This document shows, piece by piece, positions 1-11,033 of a stretch of 64,000 bases of DNA. Made by a program: the position numbers and the translations under genes. The stretch is from Topomyia yanbarensis (taxonomy: Eukaryota > Arthropoda > Insecta > Diptera > Culicidae). Positions within the stretch are counted from its first letter, which is position 1. Every line of letters begins with the position of its first letter. The stretch spans positions 201,914,897 to 201,978,896 of the forward strand of contig NC_080671.1 in the NCBI RefSeq assembly GCF_030247195.1. The letters are read 5' to 3'. Under the pieces are notes generated by a model. It did no database searches and was not told the origin of the DNA. It saw only the letters and a list, made by a program, of their open reading frames with translations.

Positions 1-99
1 GTTGTGGTCACATTTTGGAAAAATTTTCACCATTATACATTCATTGCAGAATTTCTTAAAATCGACATTTTCTGCGTGATCGTACTCATCACCCTGTAA

Positions 100-408
100 T
101 TCCGGAACCGGAAGTCGGATCCATTAGAAATTCAATAGCAGCCTATGGGAACGTTGCACTTTTCATTTGGGACTAAGTTTGTAAAAATCGGTTCATCCAT
201 CTCTGAGAAAAGTGAGTGAGATTGTGTTCGCGTACACACACACAGACGCACATACACACACATACACACACACATACATACACATACAGACATTTGCCGA
301 ACTCGACGAACTGAATCGAATGGTATATGTCACTCGGCCCTCCGGGCCTCCGTTAAAAAGTCGGTTTTCAGAGCAATTGCAATACCTTTCTATTGAGAAA
401 GGCAAAAA
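100..408 (+). repeat. mosquito non-LTR repeat tail, copy 1
   Basis: The order is a 'TTTCATTTGGGACTAAG...GGTTCATCCATCTCTGAGAAA' type stretch, a CA/ACAT microsatellite (about 236-292), a GAACTCGACGAACTGAATCG segment, a self-complementary GGCCCTCCGGGCC block (337-349), and a terminal hairpin CCTTTCT-ATTG-AGAAAGG (385-402) followed by an A-rich tail. The same order recurs near 11.7 kb and twice near 22 kb. This looks like the 3' end of a LINE or LINE-dependent SINE common in mosquito genomes. The 5' boundary is uncertain and could lie further left. Open frames across it are microsatellite artefacts. Confidence 0.7.
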
Positions 409-2315
409 CAAATCATTCAAACCGACTTAATCCACCTAACAGTGAGATCAGATATTTCTTACACATTCATTCACTAGTTAGAATTCATGCGAAGTAGGCA
501 TCCAACTAGAGGGGGAATGAGTATAATTTCGAGTCCCGCATTATTAAAACCTCGAATAAACTGGAAAAATTAAAAAAAAAATAATTAAACAAGTACAATT
601 AAAACATTATTAAAGCAAAAAAAAAATGAAAAATATTAAATTCATAAAAACATTCTACCCATTCGATGAATCAAATTAATAAAATAAATAAATCAAATTA
701 GTTTAACCCCCTAAATGATAAATTAGATTGTATAGTAAAGACTCGATTTTATCATTCCCCGATTTTATCTGCCTCCGACTTTGTCTACCGCCGGTTTTGT
801 CAGTTTTTTTATCCGATTTTGTCAACCTCATATGAAAATATGCTGTTTGATTTGCTTTAGCAGACGAACATACTCAAATTTGACTAAAACCTTCCTTAAG
901 CATATTTTTCTTTTCTTAAATATGCAAGGATAAGAATTACAGGTCGGACTCGATTATACAAAGATATCAAAAAAATCTCAGCCCGGGTAATCGAGTCAAA
1001 CTTTTTTCTGTGTTATTTTATGAATTTAAGCTTCATTCGCGAATAATTCGGAAATAAAATGATCAGGGTGAATTTTTCTATTATGGTAAATGTAAATGTA
1101 CCTATTTTGGCCCTAGTCGATTTTTCAGAATTTCAAGGTGTGATTTGTATTTTCAGTTGGCTTTCATTTATCATTAATTTCATGATAACTAGTTAACGGT
1201 ATGTATTAGTTGTTTATAGCTATCTGTGCAAGAGTTCTAAGACAAAGTTGTTAATAAGGTGTGTTTTCTACAATACAGATCAAATTCGACTACCTCGATT
1301 TTCCGGGGCAAATTATTCGATTACTCGTACACTAGAAACAACAGTAAGTAAGCTGAGGGTCGTCTGTTTCTTGATTCGAATTTAATTTACGTGGTGGTGT
1401 CACATGTCACAGCTAACGTTTCTTTTAACCCTTATTCTAGTTAGAAGAGTGCGCATTGTGCCTCCACAAAGAGACCCTTGTCCTTGTCCTTGCAGCCTCA
1501 TTTAATTGACCAATATCCTACCGGATTGTCAGGTGATCACTACGCATGTAGTCTTCGCAAACTCTCCCACTCATGTTTGTCACCAGCAAAGGACTACAAA
1601 AGCTTACGAAGATGATGGGTTCCCGACCGTCTCAACGAGAAGTACTGCTCTTTACATAGCCTAACATCAATCTTTGCTTGAGCTACTTAAGAATTGAAAA
1701 CCTGGTTTAATAAAGATAAGTGCTTCTTTTGCAGTGTTAGAAGCTATTTACCTTCCGATCTAATCCAATTGCATAAAAAAGTGGTTGAAGGCAGTCTAAA
1801 TTGGAAAGTTTTATCAGCTTTCAATAATATTGCCAGACTATGAAAAAATTCCATGATTTCATTTTCATCATTCACAGAAACTATCCCTGACAGCACTGCT
1901 TCAGTGGATCCAATCAGATTAATTGTAATAACTTCTGTTCTACTGATTATATTCATAACCGTTAGTGCTCAAATAAAAGATAATAATCCCAGTTATTAGC
2001 CTTACTTGTCGTTGTGAACTATGTTGTGTAAACCAAAAGTCACAGGCGCTTAGAAATGTGGTTGTTTACCAACAACATGGGCATGACCAGGTTAAAGGTA
2101 CCATTGGAATTCTGAGTAGGAATCAATTGTTGAAGGGGATAATAGGAGAAGAGCAATATTGTGTCAAAGTTAACTGGAACTCAGAGCAGGATATTCATTA
2201 GACCTTTACACCGGATTTCATTGAAAATAGGAACATGATTCTTTCAGCATCTTGAATAAATCATAATATGGGCAGAATTCTATCTTGAGAAGGACCTCTA
2301 AGAAGCTTTTCTCTA
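409..2315. other. intergenic, TE-derived debris
   Basis: No gene is recognised. The stretch is AT-rich. Near 735-830 there are repeated GATTTTATC/GATTTTGTC words that also occur, partly inverted, near 5,650-5,725, suggesting the outer ends of an old element. A small hairpin with 10-bp arms (GACTCGATTA/TAATCGAGTC) lies at about 947-1,005. Confidence 0.4.
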
Positions 2316-2320
2316 GAATG
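2316..2320. repeat. 5-bp target-site duplication GAATG (left)
   Basis: GAATG directly precedes the CACAGTGG terminus and is repeated at 4,939-4,943 directly after the inverted terminus. Confidence 0.65.
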
Positions 2321-2681
2321 CACAGTGGCCGATTTCCCTAAAAACCTGGCCAAAAGTCGAAAATTGCATGGTAGAACTTTGGGTTCTAGTACATGTATTG
2401 TCCTTTAGCTGATGCTGCCGCATACCTTTTTAAGTGAAAAGCTCCAAAATTTCCATATTTGAGGTGTTGGCACACCCAAACAGTTCAAACCGTCGCGTTT
2501 TGCTCATATTTTTAATCGATCGCTTGAAATATCAGTATTATTCAAGTGTAACTGGATTTTGATAAAAGTTCCGGTTTCATATTTGGAATAATGGAAAGTT
2601 ATGCTGACGGTTTGTACTTTATTAATATATAGAAAATGTCAATAACTTTCACGCTTTTGTAGTAGACTGTTTCAACACACT

Positions 2682-3630
2682 TTGATTAAGTAGAGACGGT
2701 GACGGATTATAAGATTTTCAGTTTAAAATTTAGACTCGTACTTTTAATTATTGCAGCGCCTCCGGTTGTCGTAGCGAGATGCACAATACTGCATTTTGAT
2801 CAGAAAGAATTGTGTAGCTAGTTGTGAAAATTTCATCGAGATTCATAAACATTTTCAAAAGTTATCAAAAGTGGAACGTAAAAGACCTAATTAATTTTAG
2901 TCATTTTGGTCATTCATATTGAAAACCAACGAGGTTAACAGAAGTGATCGCCAAAGGTTCCAAATTTCAAAAATCGATTATGAATTCCATGCTGAAACGT
3001 TACCGGAAAACTAGAACGTTTGATCATGCAAAACAAAACAAATCTAAAGGATTGGATACTACGAGCGAAAATCAGTAGAGTAGTACAAAAGAATACTGGG
3101 ATCTCCTGTCGTGATTTGATAAAAAAAAATCACTTTGGCGTACACTCCAGCTTGGCAAATTTGTTTGTGAGAAGGTTGTCAGTCGTAGTATGTCAGCAAG
3201 CATGACAACAAAACGTGGTTGCTCAAAACTATACCAGGAAGTAGTTCAAGCATGTTCTGACCAAGTATTACGCATGCATTTAAATGGACGCTTCATCATT
3301 ACGACTTTGGACAAATCCTTGGTCTATCAATTTAAACAAAACCACGAATCTTAGTGAATTTCACTTTTTACGTGTTTTTGTCATATTCATTTTTAGTTAC
3401 TGCAATTTGCAAGCAAACTTGTTGTCAATTTTCACTCCATGCATTCTGTCGCACAATCGACTTATTTTCCATAATTTATAATTATACTATTTTTCGCTTT
3501 TTGAGAAATATGTGCATCGGACAGTAATTGAATAATAATCGTAAGGAGTGAATAATAATTGTACAGATAGTTTAAAAGTTTATGTAACTATGTTGTATAA
3601 TATTTCAAAATACATAGTTTGAAATGTTTT
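2682..3630 (+). pseudogene. decayed mariner/Tc1-like transposase remnant, copy A
   Basis: Translated pieces in several frames read like an N-terminal helix-turn-helix (about 3,090-3,200, with ISCRDL...SSLANLFVRRLSVVV) followed by a degraded catalytic segment where 'KHVLTKYYACI*MD' and 'DFG.I.GL' type strings align with the first catalytic region of ITmD37E-like mariners. Many stops and frameshifts are present. It is a direct repeat of 3,681-4,592. The family call is tentative because no intact catalytic triad can be followed. Confidence 0.4.
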
Positions 3631-3680
3631 CCATTTGAAACACTATACAAATCTGCCCGGATTAGCCCGTTTTGAGTAAT

Positions 3681-4592
3681 CTTTGATTAAGTAGAGACGG
3701 TGACGGATTATAAGATTTACAGTTTAAAATTTGTACTTAATTATTGCTGCGCCTCCGGTTGTCGTAGCGAGATGCACAATACTGTATTTTGATCAGGAAG
3801 AATTGTGTAATTAGTGGTGAAAATTTCATCGAGATTCATAAACATGTTCAAAAGTTACCAAAACTGAAACGCAAATGACGTAATTAATTTTGGTCATTTT
3901 GGTCATTCATATTGAAAACCAACGAGGTCAACAGAAGTGATCGCCAAAGGCTCCAAATTTCAAAAATCGATTATGAATTTCATGATGAAATGTTACCGAA
4001 AACCTATAACGTTTGATCATGCAAAGCAAAACAAATCTAAAGGTGGACATATATGACTGGATACTGCGAGCGAAAATCAGTAAAGAATACTGGGATCTCC
4101 TGTCGTGATTTGGCCAAAAAACTCACTTTGGCGAACACTTCAGCTTGGCAAATTTATTTGTGAGAAGGTTGTCAGTCGTAGTATGTCAGCAAGCATGACA
4201 ACAAAACTATACCAGGAAGTTGTACAAGCATGTTCTGGCCAAGTATAACGCATGCATGTACAACTTCCTGGTATAGTAGCATGCTTCATCGTAGTAATGG
4301 ACTTTGGACATATCCTTGGTCTAACGATTTAAACAAAACTACGAATCTTAGTGAATTTCACTAGGGTCCAGGTCAAGGTCATATTCATTTTAGTTACTGC
4401 AATTTGCAAGCAAACTTGTTGTCAATTTTCACTCCATGCATTCCGTCGCATAATTGACTTATTTTCTATAATTTATAATTATACTATTTTTCGATTTTTG
4501 AGAAATACGTGCATCGAACAGTAATTGAATAATAATCGTAAGGAGTGAATAATAATTGTGTTGCATAATATTTCAAAATACATAGTTTGAAA
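3681..4592 (+). pseudogene. decayed mariner/Tc1-like transposase remnant, copy B
   Basis: This is the second copy of the unit at 2,682-3,630, in the same orientation and clearly alignable (for example TTTGATTAAGTAGAGACGG at both starts). It differs by substitutions and small indels. A 20-bp inverted repeat at 4,206-4,225/4,258-4,277 is present here but not in copy A. It is non-coding in its present form. Confidence 0.4.
4206..4277. repeat. 20-bp perfect inverted repeat inside copy B
   Basis: The arms are 4,206-4,225 and 4,258-4,277, with a 32-bp loop. The left arm is shared in diverged form with copy A (near 3,228); the right arm is new. That suggests a template-switch event after the two copies separated. 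Confidence 0.75.
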
Positions 4593-4938
4593 TGACTAAT
4601 AACATCAATTCTCTTAAAACCTACATCTTCTAGACACCCAAACATCTCAATGCGTACAAATCAACAAATTCTGTTATTTAACTACACATTTAAATTTTTA
4701 AAATTCGATGCATTATAAACGTTATTGGCATACACTGGAACCATTAAATCTGCATTCGTGAAAACTTACTTATATTTAGATTTCAATATCGGCCATTTTG
4801 CATCCACCATTTTGAATTTTGAAAATATGACATCAAAATCGTAATCTGCGCCCCAAAAAACCATGGTATGTACCTTAGCAGGTCAATCAAAACCATTTTC
4901 GACTTTTGGCCAGGTTTTTAGGGACATGCGCCACTGTG

Positions 4939-4943
4939 GAATG
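4939..4943. repeat. 5-bp target-site duplication GAATG (right)
   Basis: It matches 2,316-2,320 exactly and directly follows the inverted terminus CACTGTG. Confidence 0.65.
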
Positions 4944-5755
4944 CTTCAAAATTCAATTAAAAAAGCGTAAAAATACGGATAAGGATTCAGTCGAAATTCT
5001 GATAAGCATGTCATCATTATCCCAAGAAAGCGCCAGAAACCAACCGAACAAAGTAGGTATAATGACATTTCATGTGACAAAAAGGCCTGCAGTAACCGAT
5101 GTGTGTATTACGAGAAAAAGATACTTTTTGTTTAAAACTAATGAGTTGCATATTTGGTAACGCTGCCGTTAAAAATTAGTATTTTTCTGGATTTCTTGAA
5201 CAAATCCTTCAAAAATCATCTCGCTGATTGATTCTAATGCAAACAGTACTATAGATATACTCCGAAGAAAAACATCTTTTAAACAATTTGTTAAAATTAA
5301 GATTGTTTCCATGAACCGAGGGGTGTGTCACTGCGCGGAATAATCCATATAATCCAAAGCTTGAGACGAGGTTAAACCATAGACGCTCACATTCCACGAA
5401 AAAAGAGTTCTTATGACTGCAATGATCGAATTAGCACTATAATCAGACCATCTAGTTGAAATTTGAGTTTTTTAAGCACCCGGATAATTAAATCCCCGAA
5501 TAATCCTACCTGTACAAGATTTTTTCTATTATGTTGCAAGACCATCTGAAAGGAAATTTATATTAAATAATCAGAAAGGATTATGGGGCTATGTCTAGAG
5601 TCCAAAGAAGGATATTTCAATAGTTTCGGCTTATTAAAAAGAAAGAAAAAATATGTCCCGATTTTGTCAATATCACCGTTTTGTAAGCCAAAAATTTACC
5701 AAGGGGCTGATAAAACGGGTTTTTATTAAGTTATGTCCAATTAAAAAATTGGACG
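4944..5755. other. intergenic, no gene seen
   Basis: AT-rich sequence. CCCGATTTTGTC and GATAAAACGGG words near 5,655-5,725 are related to those near 735-830 and may be the other end of an old outer element. No convincing coding potential. Confidence 0.35.
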
Positions 5756-6790
5756 GAATGACTGAACAGAATTAATAAATGATTTAAATAAATAAAACGA
5801 AAAAGAATGAATACAATAAATAAAGAAATACAATGAATAAAATTAATAAAATGAATTAATTCAATAAAATGAATAGAATAAACAAAATGAATAGGGGCAG
5901 GCATAGCGTAGTTGAGAAATCGATTACCTCGAACGCGGATCGATTCCCAACTCCGCACGTAGGGTTAGGAATTTGTCTATCCCGAAAAGGGGTCCAATAA
6001 CCCGAAGGTCTAAAAATCTATAATCAAAATAAAAAAATAATTTTAATAAAAAAAAATAATTGAATATTATAAATAAAATAGTCAAAATTCATTAAATAGA
6101 TAAAATAAGTAAAATAAACAAAAAAAAACAAAATAAATAAAACAAATAAAATAAATAAACTAATCACAATAGATACTATGGATAAAATTATCGATTTCAA
6201 TAGAATGAATAAAATGATTAAAATAAAAAAATGTGAAAATTAATAGCATGGAGAAAAGTATAACCGGAATAAAACGAATTAAATGATTAAAATGAAAAAT
6301 TGCACAATATTAAAAATGCCATAGAATTAAATTATGTCAAATTTATAATTTGGAAGAAATAAATAAAACGAACGACGGAATAAAATTTAGTAAGATTATT
6401 AACTGAACAAAATGTATGAACAAGAAAAAACGAATAAATTGCGAAAAATGAAAACAGTGAATAAAATAAATTACATTAATGCATTTATTAAAAGCATAAA
6501 ATGAATTACTTGATCTGAATGAATCCAAATGAACGAATGAAATATGTAATAGTAATTAAAAGAACTCAATAAACAAAATGAACAAAATGAATACTAAATG
6601 AAATGTATTAAAATATTAAAATATATATTTAAATAAATTGATCATATATTTAAAATTAGTAAAATATTCAAAATGAATTAAATAAATAAAATCCATTAAA
6701 TGAATAAACTGAAAAAATCAATATATAGAATGAAATAAAAAAAATCATTTAAATAAAATTAATTAATAAAACGTATTAAACGAATTCGAG
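5756..6790. repeat. AT-rich low-complexity tract
   Basis: About 1 kb is built from loosely repeated AATAAAATGAAT-like words with no fixed period. It is interrupted only by the SINE at 5,894-6,035. Open frames here reflect the simple sequence and are not coding. Confidence 0.8.
5894..6035 (+). mobile_element. tRNA-derived SINE
   Basis: Starts GGGGCAGGCATAGCGTAG. A pol III A-box-like TAGCGTAGTTGAG lies at 5,904-5,916 and a B-box-like GGATCGATTCC at 5,937-5,947, 33 bp apart. A tRNA-unrelated part follows and then an A-rich tail. The remainder does not fold as a full tRNA, so this is a SINE head, not a tRNA gene. A truncated relative lies at 28,741-28,788. Confidence 0.6.
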
Positions 6791-7073
6791 AGCCATTGTT
6801 TCAGAAAGTTCCAAAATGCTCGTAAAAATCTCGTTGTTTGCAGAATGGTTAATTAATACAATTCATTTTCTAGTATTTCCATTCTTATCTATTTCACATT
6901 TTCGTTTTCGTTCTCCTTTTCTTTATGGCGTCGCCTAAGATTTTATGGTGTTTCTAATTTATTGAGTGACCTAAATAAGATAATAATAAGAAACGGAAAT
7001 GTTCAGTTTATTTAGAAATAGAAAGATATATATATGGGGCATTCCACGCAAAATTTGCCACATTTTTTTTGCC
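6791..7073. other. intergenic spacer
   Basis: Unique-looking AT-rich DNA with a short (AT)n run near 7,026-7,035 just outside the foldback arm. No gene seen. Confidence 0.4.
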
Positions 7074-9345
7074 CAGATCAATTTTTTTCTCGGTTTACTA
7101 GTTAAAAATATTTGACTCGTATTTTTTTATTTTAACATAGTAGGCGAGACTTTCGAGATTTTTTGTGTTGAATTTCACCATTAGAAAAAAAATCTACTTT
7201 TTTCAATCGCACGTACTGTCAAAGGTAAAGAAGGTACCAAAAAGTGCCCAAAACATAAAATGTGCGCCTTTTTCAGTTTTCGGATGAAGTATATTAATAC
7301 TTACTCAACGTATTGGTTTCATGAAAAATATTGAAAAGTTTAAAATAAATCGATTTTTTTCAAACTTGGACATGATTTTTTTATTGTATAAAATAGGAAA
7401 ATCATTTTTCTTGATGCCATAAAAATTTGGGAGTGAGCAATTAAATACTTACGGAGATATGAATTTTTCAATCGCGCCTTGCGCGCGAAAATCGTACTAC
7501 CACGCACTTCGCTCGTACTCAGGTTTGACTGTATGAGATTTTACACACTACCGCGTAGTGTACAACACACTTGCGATTAGCTTTACTATTTATTGCATTT
7601 AGATATATGTTTAATTTCAGATTTATATTGTCTTAATCATTCAAAAGTGTCGCAAGAAGAAAAGATCTTCAGTTTTAATTTGAAGTCCACGTTCGTCTCA
7701 ACATAGTGAAAAGATTGTGTTCCAGGTATGGTCTGGCATTTTTCGAAATAATTCTTTGGATTTTTCTCTGCTCTTGCATTAGAATAAATTGGTTCGATTG
7801 GCACGTTTCCTATGCTATTCTGAGACTTGAACTTGAAACATTGATCATTTGTAAACTGGCTCGACAAATAATGGCTTCGTCGCAAGCACCTTTTCCATGG
7901 GCTGTTGCACGAAATGTCACTGTGTGGCGTGAATGCAATCAGATTTGTGGTGAAAAAGGAATTAGTACAACGTTTGACATTTTTAAAATGTTGACGAACA
8001 CCATCAGAAAAATAAATGCAAAATTAACTTTCAAGGTTTTCAAAACGAATGGATTTAAGAGTACGACATAGAAACGATAGGTAACTAAACTGAAAACAAG
8101 ATTTAAAAAGCGCCAGAAACTTAAAAAGCATTCGTTCAACATTTTTGCAGAACTGCAAGAATCTCTCTTCAGCAATCATTCATCGCCAGAATACAAATAT
8201 CACATTTTAATCATTTTAAAAATTATCTCATACAACGATATTCTCAATCGTTTTATATTATAAAATCGACTACAGCATTGAGTATAAAACAATAATAATC
8301 TGAAACAAACATAACGCATTAGCTGTGTATGTTTTCCTTTAGGGGGGCGTTTGGTGTAAAGTGCTTAAATCGAAAGTGATTTTGGTTTACGATTTTGAAG
8401 GTAAGGCAATAATGTACCTCTTGTGTAATGTTAAGGTTTATTTATACATTCATTATGTACGAGAAAAAAAATCGCAGTTACACAGAACCACACGAGCATT
8501 CCAAGAGTAGACGTCCAATCATTTCCACGTCGAGGAGCACCACGGCGAATATGATAACTCTTGATAAAATTGACTGAAACAGGAAATTCAATAATTTTTA
8601 AATTTTGGACTATTAGTTACTCGATGAACAAAAAAAATATAAAATGGTTTGAATTTTGAAATATGGAATAGCCTTATAAAATCCGAAAAATCTAATATTT
8701 TAAGTGAAATTCGCTCACTTTTCTTAAAAATAATGAGAGAAAAAAATTTCATTCAGTTTTCCGTGGTTCATCAACTGGCTACTCATATTATGCATCCTCA
8801 TAAAAAATCAAGTCAATCCGTTGAATAATTATTATTATTTATTTCTAATAAATAATAAAGTTAATTGCAAGTGTGTTTTACACAACGCTGTAGTTTGTAA
8901 AATCTCATACAGTCAAACCTGAGTACGAGCGAAGTGCGTGGTAGTACGATTTTCGCGCGCAAGGCGCGATTGAAAAATTCATATCTCCGTAAGTATTTAA
9001 TTGCTCACTCCCAAATTTTCATGGCATCAAGAAAAATGATTTTCCCATTTTCTACAATAAAAAAAAAAGAAAAAATGTCCAAGTTTGAAAAAAATCGATT
9101 TGTTTTAAACTTTTCAATATTTTCTTTCATCCGAAAGCTGTGAAAAAGGCGCCCATTTCATGTTTTGGAAACTTTTTGGTTCCTTCTTTACTTTTGACAG
9201 TACGAGCGATTGAAAAAAGTAGTTTTTTTTTTCAAATGGTGAAATTCAACACAAAAAATCTCGAATGTCTCGCCTACTATGTTGAAATAAAAAAAAATAC
9301 GTGTCGAATATTTTTGACTACTAAACCGAGAAAAAAATTAATCTG
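7074..9345. mobile_element. foldback-type element with ~0.5-kb inverted arms
   Basis: 7,074-7,597 and 8,850-9,345 are inverted copies. The innermost ~150 bp are nearly identical (CGCGCCTTGCGCGCGAAAAT and beyond). The left arm has ~30 bp near 7,290-7,320 that the right arm lacks. The interior (7,600-8,850) encodes no recognisable transposase. No clear target duplication was found, so one or both outer ends may be eroded. Transcripts from either strand would form a long hairpin. Confidence 0.7.
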
Positions 9346-10440
9346 CAAGTTCACAGTGTTTCAAAATAGTCTTGTACTCGATTGCCAATACCTTCAAATA
9401 AGAGTATTACAAAAAAATAATCTTAACACCGACCAAACGGTTTTTATAGTGAAACAAAGACGCAAAAAAGGCCAGGCCTTCATGTTCGCCCTTTTGCCAT
9501 ACAAATAAAAAGATCAAAAGTGTTTTTACATATTTTGTTTTAGGGGAAGCTTAGCCACTGCGACCACTATTCAGGTTACGTTTTGTGGCTGCCCCTGTTT
9601 CCTGTACATGTTACAAAATGCCCGAATCCAATGTAGTTGGAAGCGAGTTGTTTGTTTGTCCACATGTGTCGTCCCAAGCGGGTAGTACATTATCCGTTTG
9701 GGACAGGTATGCTCATTGTCCATAATTCGAAACCTCACTAAAGAGAGAAGTCATTCAAGATAATGACGGTTCCGTACCATAGTGATAGGCAGAATATGGG
9801 GACTAAAAACTTGTTCGAAAATTTTCCTGTCTGATAATGGGTGACGTAGTCGACTTCAAAAAGATTCATGACATATTTTTCTATACTGCTATGCAACGAA
9901 ATCAGGTAACAAAGTAATTCAGAACGATAAAGAAGTTTAAGTTTCCCAAGAAGTATTTGGTTTGGCAGATCATCTGCAACGGTGGATGAATCAGTAAAAA
10001 CTTCTTACCTACAGGAAGGTACCCCAGCATATCCAAGAGGAAGATTATTTATAAAAACGATTTAAGTGCAGTCACAATCTACTGTTTCCATTATGCATAG
10101 AGTTTGGCATCTTCTCACTACGCCAGTGATGTTTTGCCTGTTTAGAAGCCAATATTGTCTACATTGCACCCAAAGATATCTACATCGCACTGAGAGAACC
10201 AAATTCCGTAGCTACGGCCTATTATACGAAATCGGGCTCGGCGGTAATATTGTGTTTTTGCGCATACTTTGTAAATTTTCTTAATATTCAACATTTTGTG
10301 TTATATAAGGTTTTCAATCTATTCCCCGAACAATTATATTTTTCGATACTGCGTGAAAAGAGCTTTCAGCACCCGTACAGATATTACACCTATTCATACC
10401 CAAGAGTAATTTTTTAAATCCTTTTTTATAAAATATGCGG
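9346..10440. other. intergenic, no gene seen
   Basis: Contains short open frames without recognisable domains. Nothing repetitive was identified within the window. Confidence 0.4.
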
Positions 10441-11033
10441 TTGGGGTAAGTTGGCGGTAACACACACAGGGCAAGTTGGCGGTACTATTTATAGTGCAAA
10501 AATAGTCATCATATATTTTTATTTCTGGAATTCACTCCAAGTTAGAGAAACTTTTTCTTGTGTTTCTCGTCAATGCAGGTAACAATTGTTTCTGCCAATC
10601 GTCTGAAGAATTTCGAAAATTAGCTTTTGAATATGGAGTACGCGTCGAAGTCAAAATGACGGGATATTGAGACTGAAATATAATGAAAAGTGTCGAATAC
10701 TATACAGTTTTATTGAAAATACAATCAGCACATTTCATATGGACCGCTTATGTGATTGTATTTCCATTGGATTGCCTATTTTCTAGCACTCCGCCAACTT
10801 ACCCCATACATACCGCCAACTTAACCCGAGGCTGGGGTAAGTTGGCAGCTTTTCCGCGTGACATATTTTTGTCTCTAGAAATGAAGACAACGTATCAAAT
10901 ATTTTAATAAAATTCAGAGATGTTGCCAACAGTCTACCCTTTCATGCAACGTGTTCTATTTTGCAAGATCTACCAAAATCAAAGCGGTAAAAAATGAAAA
11001 CTGAAAACACCGCCAACTAGCCCCGGTCTCCCC
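10441..11033. mobile_element. MITE with repeated GGGGTAAGTTGGCGG motif
   Basis: The motif occurs forward at 10,443-10,457, 10,469-10,482 (variant) and 10,834-10,848. It occurs reverse-complemented at 10,791-10,805, 10,813-10,827 and 11,010-11,024. The outer copies act as terminal inverted repeats of a ~0.6-kb non-coding element. No clean target duplication was identified, so superfamily is unassigned. Confidence 0.55.

Larger units (their letters stand above)
2321..4938. mobile_element. non-autonomous Transib-like DNA element (2.6 kb)
   Basis: Terminal inverted repeats of 44 bp run from 2,321-2,364 and 4,895-4,938 and agree at about 40 positions. Both begin CACAGTGGC and share CCCTAAAAACCTGG. 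A perfect 5-bp duplication (GAATG) flanks the element. CAC-starting termini with 5-bp duplications are the hallmark of Transib, the relative of RAG1. hAT would need an 8-bp duplication and CACTA a 3-bp one, and neither is seen. No transposase of its own is visible. The interior is two diverged ~0.9-kb mariner-like copies. A CCAAAAGTC string lies 22 bp from the heptamer, a weak match to the RSS nonamer. Superfamily is inferred from ends only. Confidence 0.6.

Noticed and set aside
193..430. Overlapping open frames on both strands
   Set aside because: They run through a CA microsatellite and a repeat tail. Low-complexity residues, no domain, and related frames appear in other copies of the repeat.
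2321..4938. hAT interpretation of the CACAGTGG ends (starting at CAGTGG)
   Set aside because: The 8 bp outside CAGTGG do not match on the two sides (AGAATGCA versus TGGAATGC), while 5 bp outside CACAGTGG match exactly.
5894..5965. Possible tRNA gene
   Set aside because: A- and B-box-like motifs are present, but no full cloverleaf or acceptor stem can be drawn and the sequence continues into an A-rich tail. It fits a SINE.
5756..6790. Several minus-strand frames rich in Phe/Ile/His
   Set aside because: They are products of AATAAAATGAAT-like simple sequence, not membrane proteins.
7706..8071. 121-codon frame in the foldback loop
   Set aside because: No known domain. The opposite strand resembles LINE-associated sequence, and the region is inside a repeat.
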